Positions 6,724 through 12,549 of a stretch of DNA of 12,549 bases are shown here, in pieces. The stretch is from Lentisphaerota bacterium (GTDB lineage: Bacteria; Verrucomicrobiota; Kiritimatiellia; RFP12; UBA3636). The stretch covers positions 1 through 12,549 of the forward strand of contig JAAZFF010000144.1 in NCBI GenBank assembly GCA_012511845.1. The letters are read 5' to 3'. Numbering within the stretch: position 1 is the first letter of the stretch; every line of letters begins with the position of its first letter. Below the pieces are notes generated by a model that was not told the DNA's origin, made no database searches, and saw only the letters and a list, made by a program, of their open reading frames with translations. The translations under genes and the position numbers were made by a program.

Positions 6724-7719
6724 TTACAGGTCGACTGCACGATTGGTTTCGATAGACTCCAGTGCTGCAAGCGATTCACGAAGAGCAATCAATGCAACCT
6801 CTCCTGAAACTTCAGGAGTTGTATCGTTTTCAATCGCTTGAACCAGATCCTCAATACGTGCTGTCGGACCGGTGGGAATTTCTCCTAAATCGTATGTAAT
6901 GGCATGATCCGTGTAGCGTGCTTCTACGCCCTTATTTGTCGGTTTGACGATCAGATCGGCTCCAACGATCTCTTCTCCGCCCATACCGGGATGCTTGTCG
7001 GGCAACGACCAGTGAATCAGTGTGGCAAGAACGTGCCCGCCGCTGTATTCTACGTTGATCTCAGCTGCATCGATGGCGAATTCATCAACCTTAGCAACAA
7101 GTCGGGGGCGACGATCACCGAAAATGTGACCGCGAGCGTAAACACGAACAGGCTCTTCATCTGTAATAAAACGCATAATGTCAAAGATATGACCTGCCAT
7201 ATCAATAACAGGACCTCCGTTCATTTTCTTGTGATGCATCGCTATTTTCGGACGTGCTTCACGAATGTCAGTATAGCGGAAGAAGATCGGACCTCCGAAA
7301 TCTCCTGACCGGAAAATTTCACGGCATTTGATGTAGCGGGGCAAACCGCGATACTGATAACCTACTACCAGTTTTACGCCTTTTTCATGTGACTTGGCAA
7401 TCATGCGTTCCGCTTCTGCTACGGTCAGGGCAATCGGTTTTTCACAGATTACATGACGACCATGATCCATTGCCAGGCAAGATATATCCGGATGATGAAC
7501 GACCGGTGTGCAGACACTCACCACGTTTACGTCGTTCTCCACTATGGCTTCTTCCAGACTCTTGCAAGCGGTTGCCTCAAAGTCGGTTGCCATCTTTTGT
7601 GTTCTATCGTCAAGGATATCGTAGACAGCCACAATCTTGCTGTCTTCCCGGGAACTCCAAACTTTGGCATGCAGGGTACCCAAGGCACCGCATCCTATAA
7701 TTGCTACACGATATTTCAT
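6724..7719 (-). CDS. Gfo/Idh/MocA-family NAD(P)-dependent oxidoreductase, last gene of the sugar operon
   Basis: A 331-residue cytosolic sugar oxidoreductase. The N-terminal Rossmann fold opens with VAIIGCGALGTLHAKVW (5-21, GxGxxG type), the catalytic-lysine motif CEKP is at 92-95 (Lys94), and the substrate-side motif GGPVIDMAGHIFDIMRF includes Asp173, His177 and Asp180, the usual catalytic Asp/His arrangement. Length and layout are typical. The ATG at 7719 has AGGAG 6 bases upstream. It lies 92 bases after the TIM-barrel isomerase, with a hairpin between them. Members oxidise or epimerise sugars and inositols; some use NAD to oxidise C3 transiently and cleave glycosides. With its operon partners it could oxidise a sulfosugar or act as an NAD-dependent glycosidase, but specificity cannot be read from the sequence. 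Confidence 0.9.
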   Translation of the reverse strand: MKYRVAIIGCGALGTLHAKVWSSREDSKIVAVYDILDDRTQKMATDFEATACKSLEEAIVENDVNVVSVCTPVVHHPDISCLAMDHGRHVICEKPIALTVAEAERMIAKSHEKGVKLVVGYQYRGLPRYIKCREIFRSGDFGGPIFFRYTDIREARPKIAMHHKKMNGGPVIDMAGHIFDIMRFITDEEPVRVYARGHIFGDRRPRLVAKVDEFAIDAAEINVEYSGGHVLATLIHWSLPDKHPGMGGEEIVGADLIVKPTNKGVEARYTDHAITYDLGEIPTGPTARIEDLVQAIENDTTPEVSGEVALIALRESLAALESIETNRAVDL

Positions 7720-7753
7720 ATTTTACTCCTGAATGAATTTGATTTTTTATAAA

Positions 7754-7787
7754 CGCCGTCTCCCTTTCAAACAGATGGAAGACGGCG
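7754..7787 (-). other. Intercistronic hairpin between the isomerase and oxidoreductase genes
   Basis: CGCCGTCT (7754-7761) and AGACGGCG (7780-7787) form a perfect 8-bp GC-rich stem around an 18-base loop, with two further pairs (CC/GG) possible inside after a mismatch. On the - strand it is followed by TTTATAAAAAATC, too poor in T for a standard terminator. It may be a partial terminator, an RNase stop or a processing site that lowers expression of the last gene. Confidence 0.55.
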
Positions 7788-7811
7788 CATTATTATTATA
7801 AAACAGTCTGT

Positions 7812-8585
7812 TTAACCGAGAGCTTCCCTCAGAAAGCGGCTGTTAATTGCCACAGCTTCAGCCGGTTCCAACTCTGTACGATCCTGCTCCGCTATCGCCC
7901 ACAAGTGAGGACAATTTTTCGCCATCCAGGCTGCCGCCTCACGAAGGGGTGCGCAGCCGCGTCCCAGCTCAATCGTCTCTCCCTCAGGGGGTGGTGCTGT
8001 AAAATCTTTAAAGTGTATGGCACCAAGTCTTTCCTTGTTATCGGTCAGAAAAGTGATAACATCACCGCCCCCGACATGCACCCAGCCCAAATCGGGGCAA
8101 AGTCCCAACTCCGGCACGCCGTCTTGCAGCAGGCGATTCATAATGTGCGAATTATTAGCAAATTCCCAATTATGATTGTGGAACAGGAGCTTGATTCCGT
8201 TTTCGGAGCAGCGCAAAGCGGCTGTGTTAAGCATGTGGAGATCGCGCTTCAATTCCTCATCATTATTTACATTCAAACCGGAATAGATTAGCAGGGGACA
8301 CTCGAGTTCTGTCTGCTTTTCGATTAAGTTATCGAGCTCATTTCGCTCGTTGGCAGCCTGGGAGGTGTCTACCAGATTGCCGCCGATGTGCAGGGCAGCC
8401 AATTCAAGGCCGGCATCAGCCAGCTCTCGCAGCAGCTTTGATGCACCGTAGTCGGCAGCATGACGAAAACCAAGCTCTATGCCTGTGGCGCCGCTGGCTG
8501 CCACCGCTTCAAACACGGCGGGAAAGTTCTCGCTCTGTTTGTTGCCGAAAGTTATCGTCTGAACCGCAATTTTAACTTTACTCAT
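7812..8585 (-). CDS. IolE/xylose-isomerase-like TIM-barrel sugar isomerase or epimerase
   Basis: A 257-residue protein of the sugar phosphate isomerase/epimerase (AP endonuclease 2-like, IolE-type) superfamily: a single TIM barrel with one divalent metal. Likely metal and active-site residues are Glu37 (GATGIELGFRH), the HNHNWEF cluster at 136-142 (His136, His138, Glu141), Asp165 and His170 in CPDLGWVHVGG, HFKD at 191-194, and Glu233 in AIAEQD. The ATG at 8585 has GGGAG 8 bases upstream. Members include inosose dehydratase, tagatose and allulose epimerases, hydroxypyruvate isomerase and 3-keto-glycoside lyases. Pairing with a Gfo/Idh oxidoreductase is common where a 3-keto sugar is made and then rearranged or eliminated, so that is my preferred role, held loosely. 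Confidence 0.82.
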   Translation of the reverse strand: MSKVKIAVQTITFGNKQSENFPAVFEAVAASGATGIELGFRHAADYGASKLLRELADAGLELAALHIGGNLVDTSQAANERNELDNLIEKQTELECPLLIYSGLNVNNDEELKRDLHMLNTAALRCSENGIKLLFHNHNWEFANNSHIMNRLLQDGVPELGLCPDLGWVHVGGGDVITFLTDNKERLGAIHFKDFTAPPPEGETIELGRGCAPLREAAAWMAKNCPHLWAIAEQDRTELEPAEAVAINSRFLREALG

Positions 8586-8658
8586 TTTTGTCTCCCGTTT
8601 TTCAGGTAGTCAGGCTTTCGCCCTCACCATCCATGAATGACTGATGTTTATCTCCTAC

Positions 8659-9387
8659 TCAATAGCGCTCTCCGGCTATGCACCATATAAAATGCAGTTC
8701 TTCTTCCTGACTGAAAACAGGATGGAAATTCAGTACAGGGATTGCAACAGCATCGCCTTCATCCATTGATGTAACGAAAGTTTTGGTCTCTTCATCAGCG
8801 TAAACTTCCATGGCGCCATTACCTTTACTGAAGATATAGACCTCCTCCTGGTCGGTATGGTTATGCGGCGGCCATGCGCGCGTGTACGGCTCATAAATTG
8901 TGTAGCCAGCAATAAGACGATCGTCCGGCTCGGTCACATCAAACATCAGGAATACGTCTTTGCCATCAAGGTGGCGGATGCGTTCCTCGTTTTGTGAAAT
9001 TTCCTTCCAGCTTGAATAGTGGAGGTTATGGCGTTTGTTTGCCAGTGCCTTGCACACCACTACGCGGGCGGCAACGTCGCCGCAGTTGCGGAGGCTGTAG
9101 GCTGTCTGCAGCGGAATGTACAGTGTATCGTAATAATCGAGTACAAATTTCTGTCCTTCTACTGTAACCTCGGTTTTTCCCTCAACTGAGAAGAGCAGTG
9201 TTTCACGATCATTGTGGAACAGGTTATCGCTCTGTCCGTTCGGGGATATTTTGTAAACTCCGTAGCTCAGCAAGTCCAGATTGCATGTACCGGGTCCCGC
9301 CTTGTGCTCGTAGGTAAACACGGCATCGTCGCGTCGTAACATCGTGGGATCATTGGCGGTTGTGGGGTATTCATGTGGTTTGTTCAT
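8659..9387 (-). CDS. IolB/KduI-family cupin isomerase (5-deoxy-glucuronate isomerase-like), possible sulfoquinovose isomerase
   Basis: A 242-residue two-cupin protein of the IolB/KduI type, shorter than IolB (about 270 residues). The metal site is in the second cupin: WPPHNHTDQEEVYIF gives His175, His177 and Glu182, and LNFHPVF gives His222. The ending FIWCIAGERY matches the IolB end pattern (YYLNVMAG-like). The N-terminal cupin (about 20-115) has no metal site, as in the family. Known members interconvert aldose and ketose forms of unphosphorylated acidic sugars. In this operon it is the obvious candidate to isomerise the incoming sugar, for example sulfoquinovose to 6-deoxy-6-sulfofructose, before transketolase acts. 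No other myo-inositol genes are near, which argues against true IolB. The start at 9387 has GAGAGGAAAA about 9 bases upstream. Confidence 0.75.
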   Translation of the reverse strand: MNKPHEYPTTANDPTMLRRDDAVFTYEHKAGPGTCNLDLLSYGVYKISPNGQSDNLFHNDRETLLFSVEGKTEVTVEGQKFVLDYYDTLYIPLQTAYSLRNCGDVAARVVVCKALANKRHNLHYSSWKEISQNEERIRHLDGKDVFLMFDVTEPDDRLIAGYTIYEPYTRAWPPHNHTDQEEVYIFSKGNGAMEVYADEETKTFVTSMDEGDAVAIPVLNFHPVFSQEEELHFIWCIAGERY

Positions 9388-9409
9388 TATATATTTTCCT
9401 CTCTGCTTC

Positions 9410-9910
9410 TCAGTTTAGTCCTTCGAGCTCACGTTCAGCTGCATCCGGACCTTTGGCTTCAATTTCCTCGCGCGCTTCTGCCCAAAAATCACGCACTGCC
9501 TGATCTATTGCCGGAGCATCACAGAATTCTGCTTCGATAAACGCATCTGCCATCTCGCATGCCAGTTCGGGTGTTACCATATCTTCGCCCATGCAAAGGC
9601 AGTTGGCACCGTTTACCACACGGATAAGACGGGCACTTTTGACCGACTCGCAACTTACTGCTGAAACACCTTTGAACTTGCCGGCAGAAAGACTTGCACC
9701 GGTACCGCTACCGCAGCAGTTGATCGCCAGCTGGGCTGCACCGCTCTGCAACGCATGAGCTATACGCTCACCTACAGAGGTATACTTGATAAAACGGCTC
9801 GTATCATGGCATCCTACATCGACAACCTCGAAGCCACGAGCTTTCAGGTGTTCCGAAAGGGCACTTTTAAGAATAAAGCCTTTTACAACACTTCCGAGCG
9901 CAATCTTCAT
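9410..9910 (-). CDS. RpiB/LacA/LacB-family isomerase lacking the phosphate-sugar residues (candidate SqwI-like)
   Basis: A 166-residue member of the ribose-5-phosphate isomerase B family. I start it at the ATG at 9908-9910, which overlaps the transketolase stop as TAATG, has GGGAG upstream and gives the standard family start MKIALGS. The catalytic Cys is kept (CCGSGTG, Cys66), as are SARLIR and GANCLCMG. Other family positions are changed: the Asp-His pair of GSDHAGF is Val8-Val9, the ring-opening His near residue 99 (QHND in E. coli) is Val99, and the C-terminal Arg pair of the GRHxxRV motif that holds the phosphate is absent (DAPAIDQAV). This suggests an unphosphorylated substrate. A homologue of the sulfo-transketolase enzyme SqwI, acting on 4-deoxy-4-sulfoerythrose, would fit. 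The Glu-rich C-terminus (142-166) is longer than usual. Confidence 0.83.
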   Translation of the reverse strand: MKIALGSVVKGFILKSALSEHLKARGFEVVDVGCHDTSRFIKYTSVGERIAHALQSGAAQLAINCCGSGTGASLSAGKFKGVSAVSCESVKSARLIRVVNGANCLCMGEDMVTPELACEMADAFIEAEFCDAPAIDQAVRDFWAEAREEIEAKGPDAAERELEGLN

Positions 9911-10869
9911 TATTGAGCTCCCTTCTTTTTGGCTGCCATCTGGCTGCAAGCCGCTGCAATTTCAGCCGGACCGAAGCCGTGTTTGGCAAAGAGATACTCT
10001 TCCGTTGCCACTTCTCCGAAAGAATCGGGAACGCCGAGGCGTTTGACCGGCACCGGGTAGTTGCCTGAAAGCACTTCGCATACAGCGCCGCCGAGCCCGC
10101 CTATAATGCTCTGGTTTTCAACAGTGACGACGGAACCGGTACGTTGTGCTGAGGCGATCAGGCTCTTCTCATCAAAAGGTTTGACAGAAGGATAATGGAG
10201 CAGATCAACAGACACACCCTGCGCAGCAAGAGTATCTGCAGCCTTCAGCGCAAAGTGCGTCATGTAACCGGTTGTTACAAGCGTCACATCGCTGCCGCTT
10301 CGCAGTTGAACGGCACGGGTGGGATCAAACGTGCAGGATTCATCGAAGATGGCATCTACCTGGTGGCGTATAAGCTGCATATACATGGGCTGTTTGTTGT
10401 TTGCCATCCAGTTCATAACCGCACGCAGCTCGTAGGGATCGGCGGGAGAGTAGACGTGCATGTTAGGCATGGCACGCATAATCGCAAGATCCTGGAAACA
10501 CATGTGCGTACCGCCATTGGGGCCCGCTGTTATTCCGGGAGCTGTGCCGACAATTTTAACGTTGTTGTTGGCGTAAGCTACGCTGATTGTAATCTGGTCG
10601 TAAACACGACGAGATGCAAAGCAGGTAAACGTGGCGCAGAAGGGAATTTTTCCTTCGGAAGCCAGACCTGCCGCAACGCCGATCATGTTGGCTTCAGCCA
10701 CGCCAACATTAATAAAATTCTCCGGATTAGCTGCCGCTACGGTCGGATTGGTACCTGAAGCCTTGCTCAAATCGGCTTCAAGACAGAAGATCGCCGGATT
10801 TGCGGCAATCAGTTCGTTCAGGGTTTCGCCGTAGACGGCGCGCATTTCTTTTTCATGCCAATTACTCAT
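9910..10869 (-). CDS. Transketolase, C-terminal subunit
   Basis: The second half of a split transketolase: the pyrimidine-binding domain and the C-terminal domain, 319 residues. The Glu that activates thiamine diphosphate is Glu59 in NVGVAEANMIGVAAGLA (54-70). Other family landmarks are CATFTCFASRRVYDQI (78-93), the GGTH segment with His122, and the domain joint near YPSVKPFD. It pairs with the N-terminal subunit encoded just upstream to form an active heterotetramer that moves two-carbon ketol units. The ATG at 10869 has AAGGAG 6 bases upstream. The next gene overlaps its stop by one base, so subunit and isomerase are translated together. Canonical transketolases use sugar phosphates; in this operon a sulfosugar ketose could be the donor, with glyceraldehyde 3-phosphate as acceptor. 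Confidence 0.93.
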   Translation of the reverse strand: MSNWHEKEMRAVYGETLNELIAANPAIFCLEADLSKASGTNPTVAAANPENFINVGVAEANMIGVAAGLASEGKIPFCATFTCFASRRVYDQITISVAYANNNVKIVGTAPGITAGPNGGTHMCFQDLAIMRAMPNMHVYSPADPYELRAVMNWMANNKQPMYMQLIRHQVDAIFDESCTFDPTRAVQLRSGSDVTLVTTGYMTHFALKAADTLAAQGVSVDLLHYPSVKPFDEKSLIASAQRTGSVVTVENQSIIGGLGGAVCEVLSGNYPVPVKRLGVPDSFGEVATEEYLFAKHGFGPAEIAAACSQMAAKKKGAQ

Positions 10870-10879
10870 GATAAACTCC

Positions 10880-11743
10880 TTAGTACTTTAAAGTGATCTC
10901 GGATTTGATATCCAATGCTGCCAAATATTTCTGATGAGACTCCGCATCGGGCACCTTGATATTGTGGCTTTCAGGTTTGTTCTCAATCAAACTGCACCCT
11001 TTGCCTTTAATAGTATTGGCGATGATGAAAACCGGTTTCCCCGTTACCTCACGAGCGCTCTCAAAAGCATTATAAAGTTCATCCCATGAGTGACCATCCA
11101 CTTCCAATACGTGCCAGCCGAAGCTCCGCCATTTATCTGCCAACGGTTCGAGACCCATGATTTCTTCAGTATAACCGTCGATCTGCAAGCGATTGTAATC
11201 CATTATTGCCACAAGATTGTCCAACTTGTTGTGGCTCGCAAACATTGCAGCCTCCCAGTTCTGTCCCTCATTCAGTTCACCGTCACCTACGAGGCAGTAG
11301 ACTGTATGTTTTGCTCCGTCAGTTTTTGCTGCCCATGCCATGCCGCTGGCAGCGGAAAGACCCTGACCAAGAGAGCCGGTAGTGAAGTCAACACCGGGCA
11401 CAAAACGCGCATCGGCATGACTCGGCAGCTTCGTCCCGTCAGCATTCAGCGTTCCAAGCCATTCAGCAGGGAAAAACCCGGCATCGGCGAGTGCCACATA
11501 CAGCACCGGTGCAGCATGCCCTTTGGAAAGTACGAGACGATCTCGCTCCGCCCAGAGCGGATTTGCAGGATCGTACCGCATTACACGCTGATAAAGGGTC
11601 AGCATCACTTCTACCAGACTCAGTGCCCCACCCAGGTGCCCTGAACCAGCCCGACATATTATATCGGTTATAACATAGCGCCACTCAGCTGCCCTGGCGT
11701 CAAACGCGGCAACATCGAACTCTCTCTCTTTCTCTTTATTCAT
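10880..11743 (-). CDS. Transketolase, N-terminal (thiamine diphosphate-binding) subunit
   Basis: The first half of a split transketolase, 287 residues, holding the diphosphate-binding domain. Landmarks are AGSGHLGGALS (32-42), the catalytic-site motif LSKGHAAPVLY (72-82), GSLGQGLS (123-130), the thiamine diphosphate/metal motif GDGELNEGQNWEA (153-165) with Asn184 completing the metal site in MDYNRLQIDG, and TIKGKGCS near 245. Length is usual for the split form, which is common in anaerobes and archaea. It lies 10 bases before the C-terminal subunit gene and 19 bases after the exporter gene. The upstream Shine-Dalgarno is weak (GAGAGAA), so translation may be coupled to the exporter gene. A dedicated transketolase inside a sugar operon, instead of a housekeeping one, is the main clue to the pathway. 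Confidence 0.94.
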   Translation of the reverse strand: MNKEKEREFDVAAFDARAAEWRYVITDIICRAGSGHLGGALSLVEVMLTLYQRVMRYDPANPLWAERDRLVLSKGHAAPVLYVALADAGFFPAEWLGTLNADGTKLPSHADARFVPGVDFTTGSLGQGLSAASGMAWAAKTDGAKHTVYCLVGDGELNEGQNWEAAMFASHNKLDNLVAIMDYNRLQIDGYTEEIMGLEPLADKWRSFGWHVLEVDGHSWDELYNAFESAREVTGKPVFIIANTIKGKGCSLIENKPESHNIKVPDAESHQKYLAALDIKSEITLKY

Positions 11744-11762
11744 GATTTTATTCTCTCAATTT

Positions 11763-12542
11763 TCAGGCAGAAAAAATTCTGCCTATATTTTGACTGTACA
11801 TAACAAAGCCGCTAGCAGTCAGTACGCTGTAGACGGCTATAAGAAAATGACGTGCATCGAAACGATCGTGCAGGCGCTGACCAACCACCCAGCCGAGCAG
11901 CATGAATGGCATCATTGTCAACAGACCGTTCATGATTTCAACGTTATTGAAAACATCGCCCTGATAGAGCCAGCGTACAATCATCAGCGTGTTCAGTGTG
12001 CTCCACAAAAGGCAGAGATTCGCTCTGAACTGGCTCTTGTCCGGCAGTGCGCGTGTAGCATAAATCACCACAAGCGGGCCACCTGTACCGAAGGCTCCAT
12101 GTATCATGCCGCCGGCGAGAAGGGCAAGCCTCCCGCCCGGACCCCGGGCAGCAGATGGTGCGGCACTATCAGGCAAACCATCTTTACGCAACAGCAATTG
12201 GTTCAGCCCGCGTGTACCAACAACTACCATAAAAAGGCTAATCAACAGTGTCAGCCCCGCCTCGGGCATAAATTTGTGTAGCAACATCCCAAGGGGCAAT
12301 CCCACCAGAGCATGTCCCATAATAAAAATAGCCTCACGCTTCTGCAGATGACGTAAATTTGTAAAAACAATCAGCAGAGCAAGAACCCACGCCAGCACTA
12401 CAAGAATGGGGACGGCAATTTCATGCGATCCGAACAGCCAGATCAGAAAAGGCAATGCCAGGACGGAGCATCCGAACCCGGTTATGCCTTCAAGTGCGTG
12501 GGTTACAAAGACCACCAGACCTGCCAGAAGTATCGTTGTCAA
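11763..12542 (-). CDS. TauE/SafE-family membrane exporter (possibly 5' partial)
   Basis: A 259-residue integral membrane protein of the TauE/SafE (sulfite/organosulfonate exporter) family with about eight hydrophobic segments. The internal two-fold repeat is visible: LEGITGFGCSVLALP (17-31) in the first half and GMIHGAFGTGGPLVV (145-159) in the second. A polar Ala/Pro/Gly-rich loop (about 119-138) joins the halves. The start is uncertain: TTG at 12540-12542 gives a normal N-terminus and length, but the frame is still open at the right edge. Homologues export sulfite, sulfoacetate, isethionate or related products, and sulfoglycolysis clusters usually carry one. That is why I read the sugar operon as sulfonate-linked; however, some TauE-like proteins transport other anions, so this clue is not proof. 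Confidence 0.85.
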   Translation of the reverse strand: MTTILLAGLVVFVTHALEGITGFGCSVLALPFLIWLFGSHEIAVPILVVLAWVLALLIVFTNLRHLQKREAIFIMGHALVGLPLGMLLHKFMPEAGLTLLISLFMVVVGTRGLNQLLLRKDGLPDSAAPSAARGPGGRLALLAGGMIHGAFGTGGPLVVIYATRALPDKSQFRANLCLLWSTLNTLMIVRWLYQGDVFNNVEIMNGLLTMMPFMLLGWVVGQRLHDRFDARHFLIAVYSVLTASGFVMYSQNIGRIFSA

Positions 12543-12549
12543 CCGGCAA

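Noticed and set aside
8586..8658. Possible structured RNA between the cupin and TIM-barrel genes (AGTCA/TGACT and a GGC-GAAA-GCC hairpin on the - strand)
   Set aside because: The stems are short (3-5 bp) and of a kind found by chance in 73 bases; no known riboswitch motif is present.
9410..9949. RpiB-family gene starting at 9949 instead of 9910
   Set aside because: The extra 13 residues come from sequence inside the transketolase gene and do not match the family start. The ATG at 9908-9910 has GGGAG upstream and gives the conserved MKIALGS start.
6724..12542. myo-Inositol catabolic operon
   Set aside because: IolB-, IolE- and IolG-like folds are present, but no iolC, iolD or iolA is seen, and a split transketolase, RpiB-like isomerase and TauE exporter do not belong to that pathway.

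Overview
The window is 12.5 kb of bacterial chromosome with two convergent blocks. It carries thirteen complete or near-complete protein genes, two gene ends at the window borders, two tRNA genes and one clear intrinsic terminator. There are no insertion sequences, phage genes or CRISPR repeats. The phylum cannot be fixed from the sequence. Moderate base composition, a split transketolase and a sugar-catabolic operon suit an anaerobic or gut-type bacterium; a PVC-type lineage is only a guess.

Left block, + strand, about 1-6349, tightly packed: the acidic C-terminus of an unidentified protein; a polyprenyl-phosphate sugar-phosphate transferase (initiating enzyme of exopolysaccharide or O-antigen synthesis); a divergent PAP2 (DUF212) membrane protein; a Nif3/YbgI-type metal protein; an unidentified four-helix membrane protein; a TetR/CecR-type regulator; a GT4 glycosyltransferase; and a TlyA-type rRNA methyltransferase. 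The sugar transferase and the glycosyltransferase are each interrupted near the C-terminus by in-frame TAG codons (one and two respectively). After the TAGs the frame continues with family-typical sequence to a TGA. In the glycosyltransferase that TGA overlaps the ATG of tlyA as ATGA. No TAA or TGA interrupts any gene. This could be amber recoding (for example pyrrolysine or a suppressor tRNA) or recent nonsense mutation.

Middle, 6328-6723, - strand: tRNA-Arg(ACG) and initiator tRNA-Met(CAT) read leftward from a good sigma-70 promoter, and end at a hairpin plus T-run inside the 3' end of tlyA.

Right block, - strand, 12542 to 6724, read leftward as one likely operon: TauE/SafE exporter, transketolase N and C subunits, an RpiB-family isomerase, an IolB/KduI-type cupin isomerase, an IolE-like TIM-barrel isomerase, and a Gfo/Idh/MocA oxidoreductase. 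A sulfonate-type exporter beside a split transketolase, an RpiB homologue that has lost the phosphate-binding and ring-opening residues, and an IolB-like cupin resembles the sulfoglycolytic transketolase pathway for sulfoquinovose. The Gfo/Idh and TIM-barrel pair could release the sugar from its glycoside through 3-keto chemistry. This is the best candidate for an under-described system here, but the substrate is inferred, not shown.
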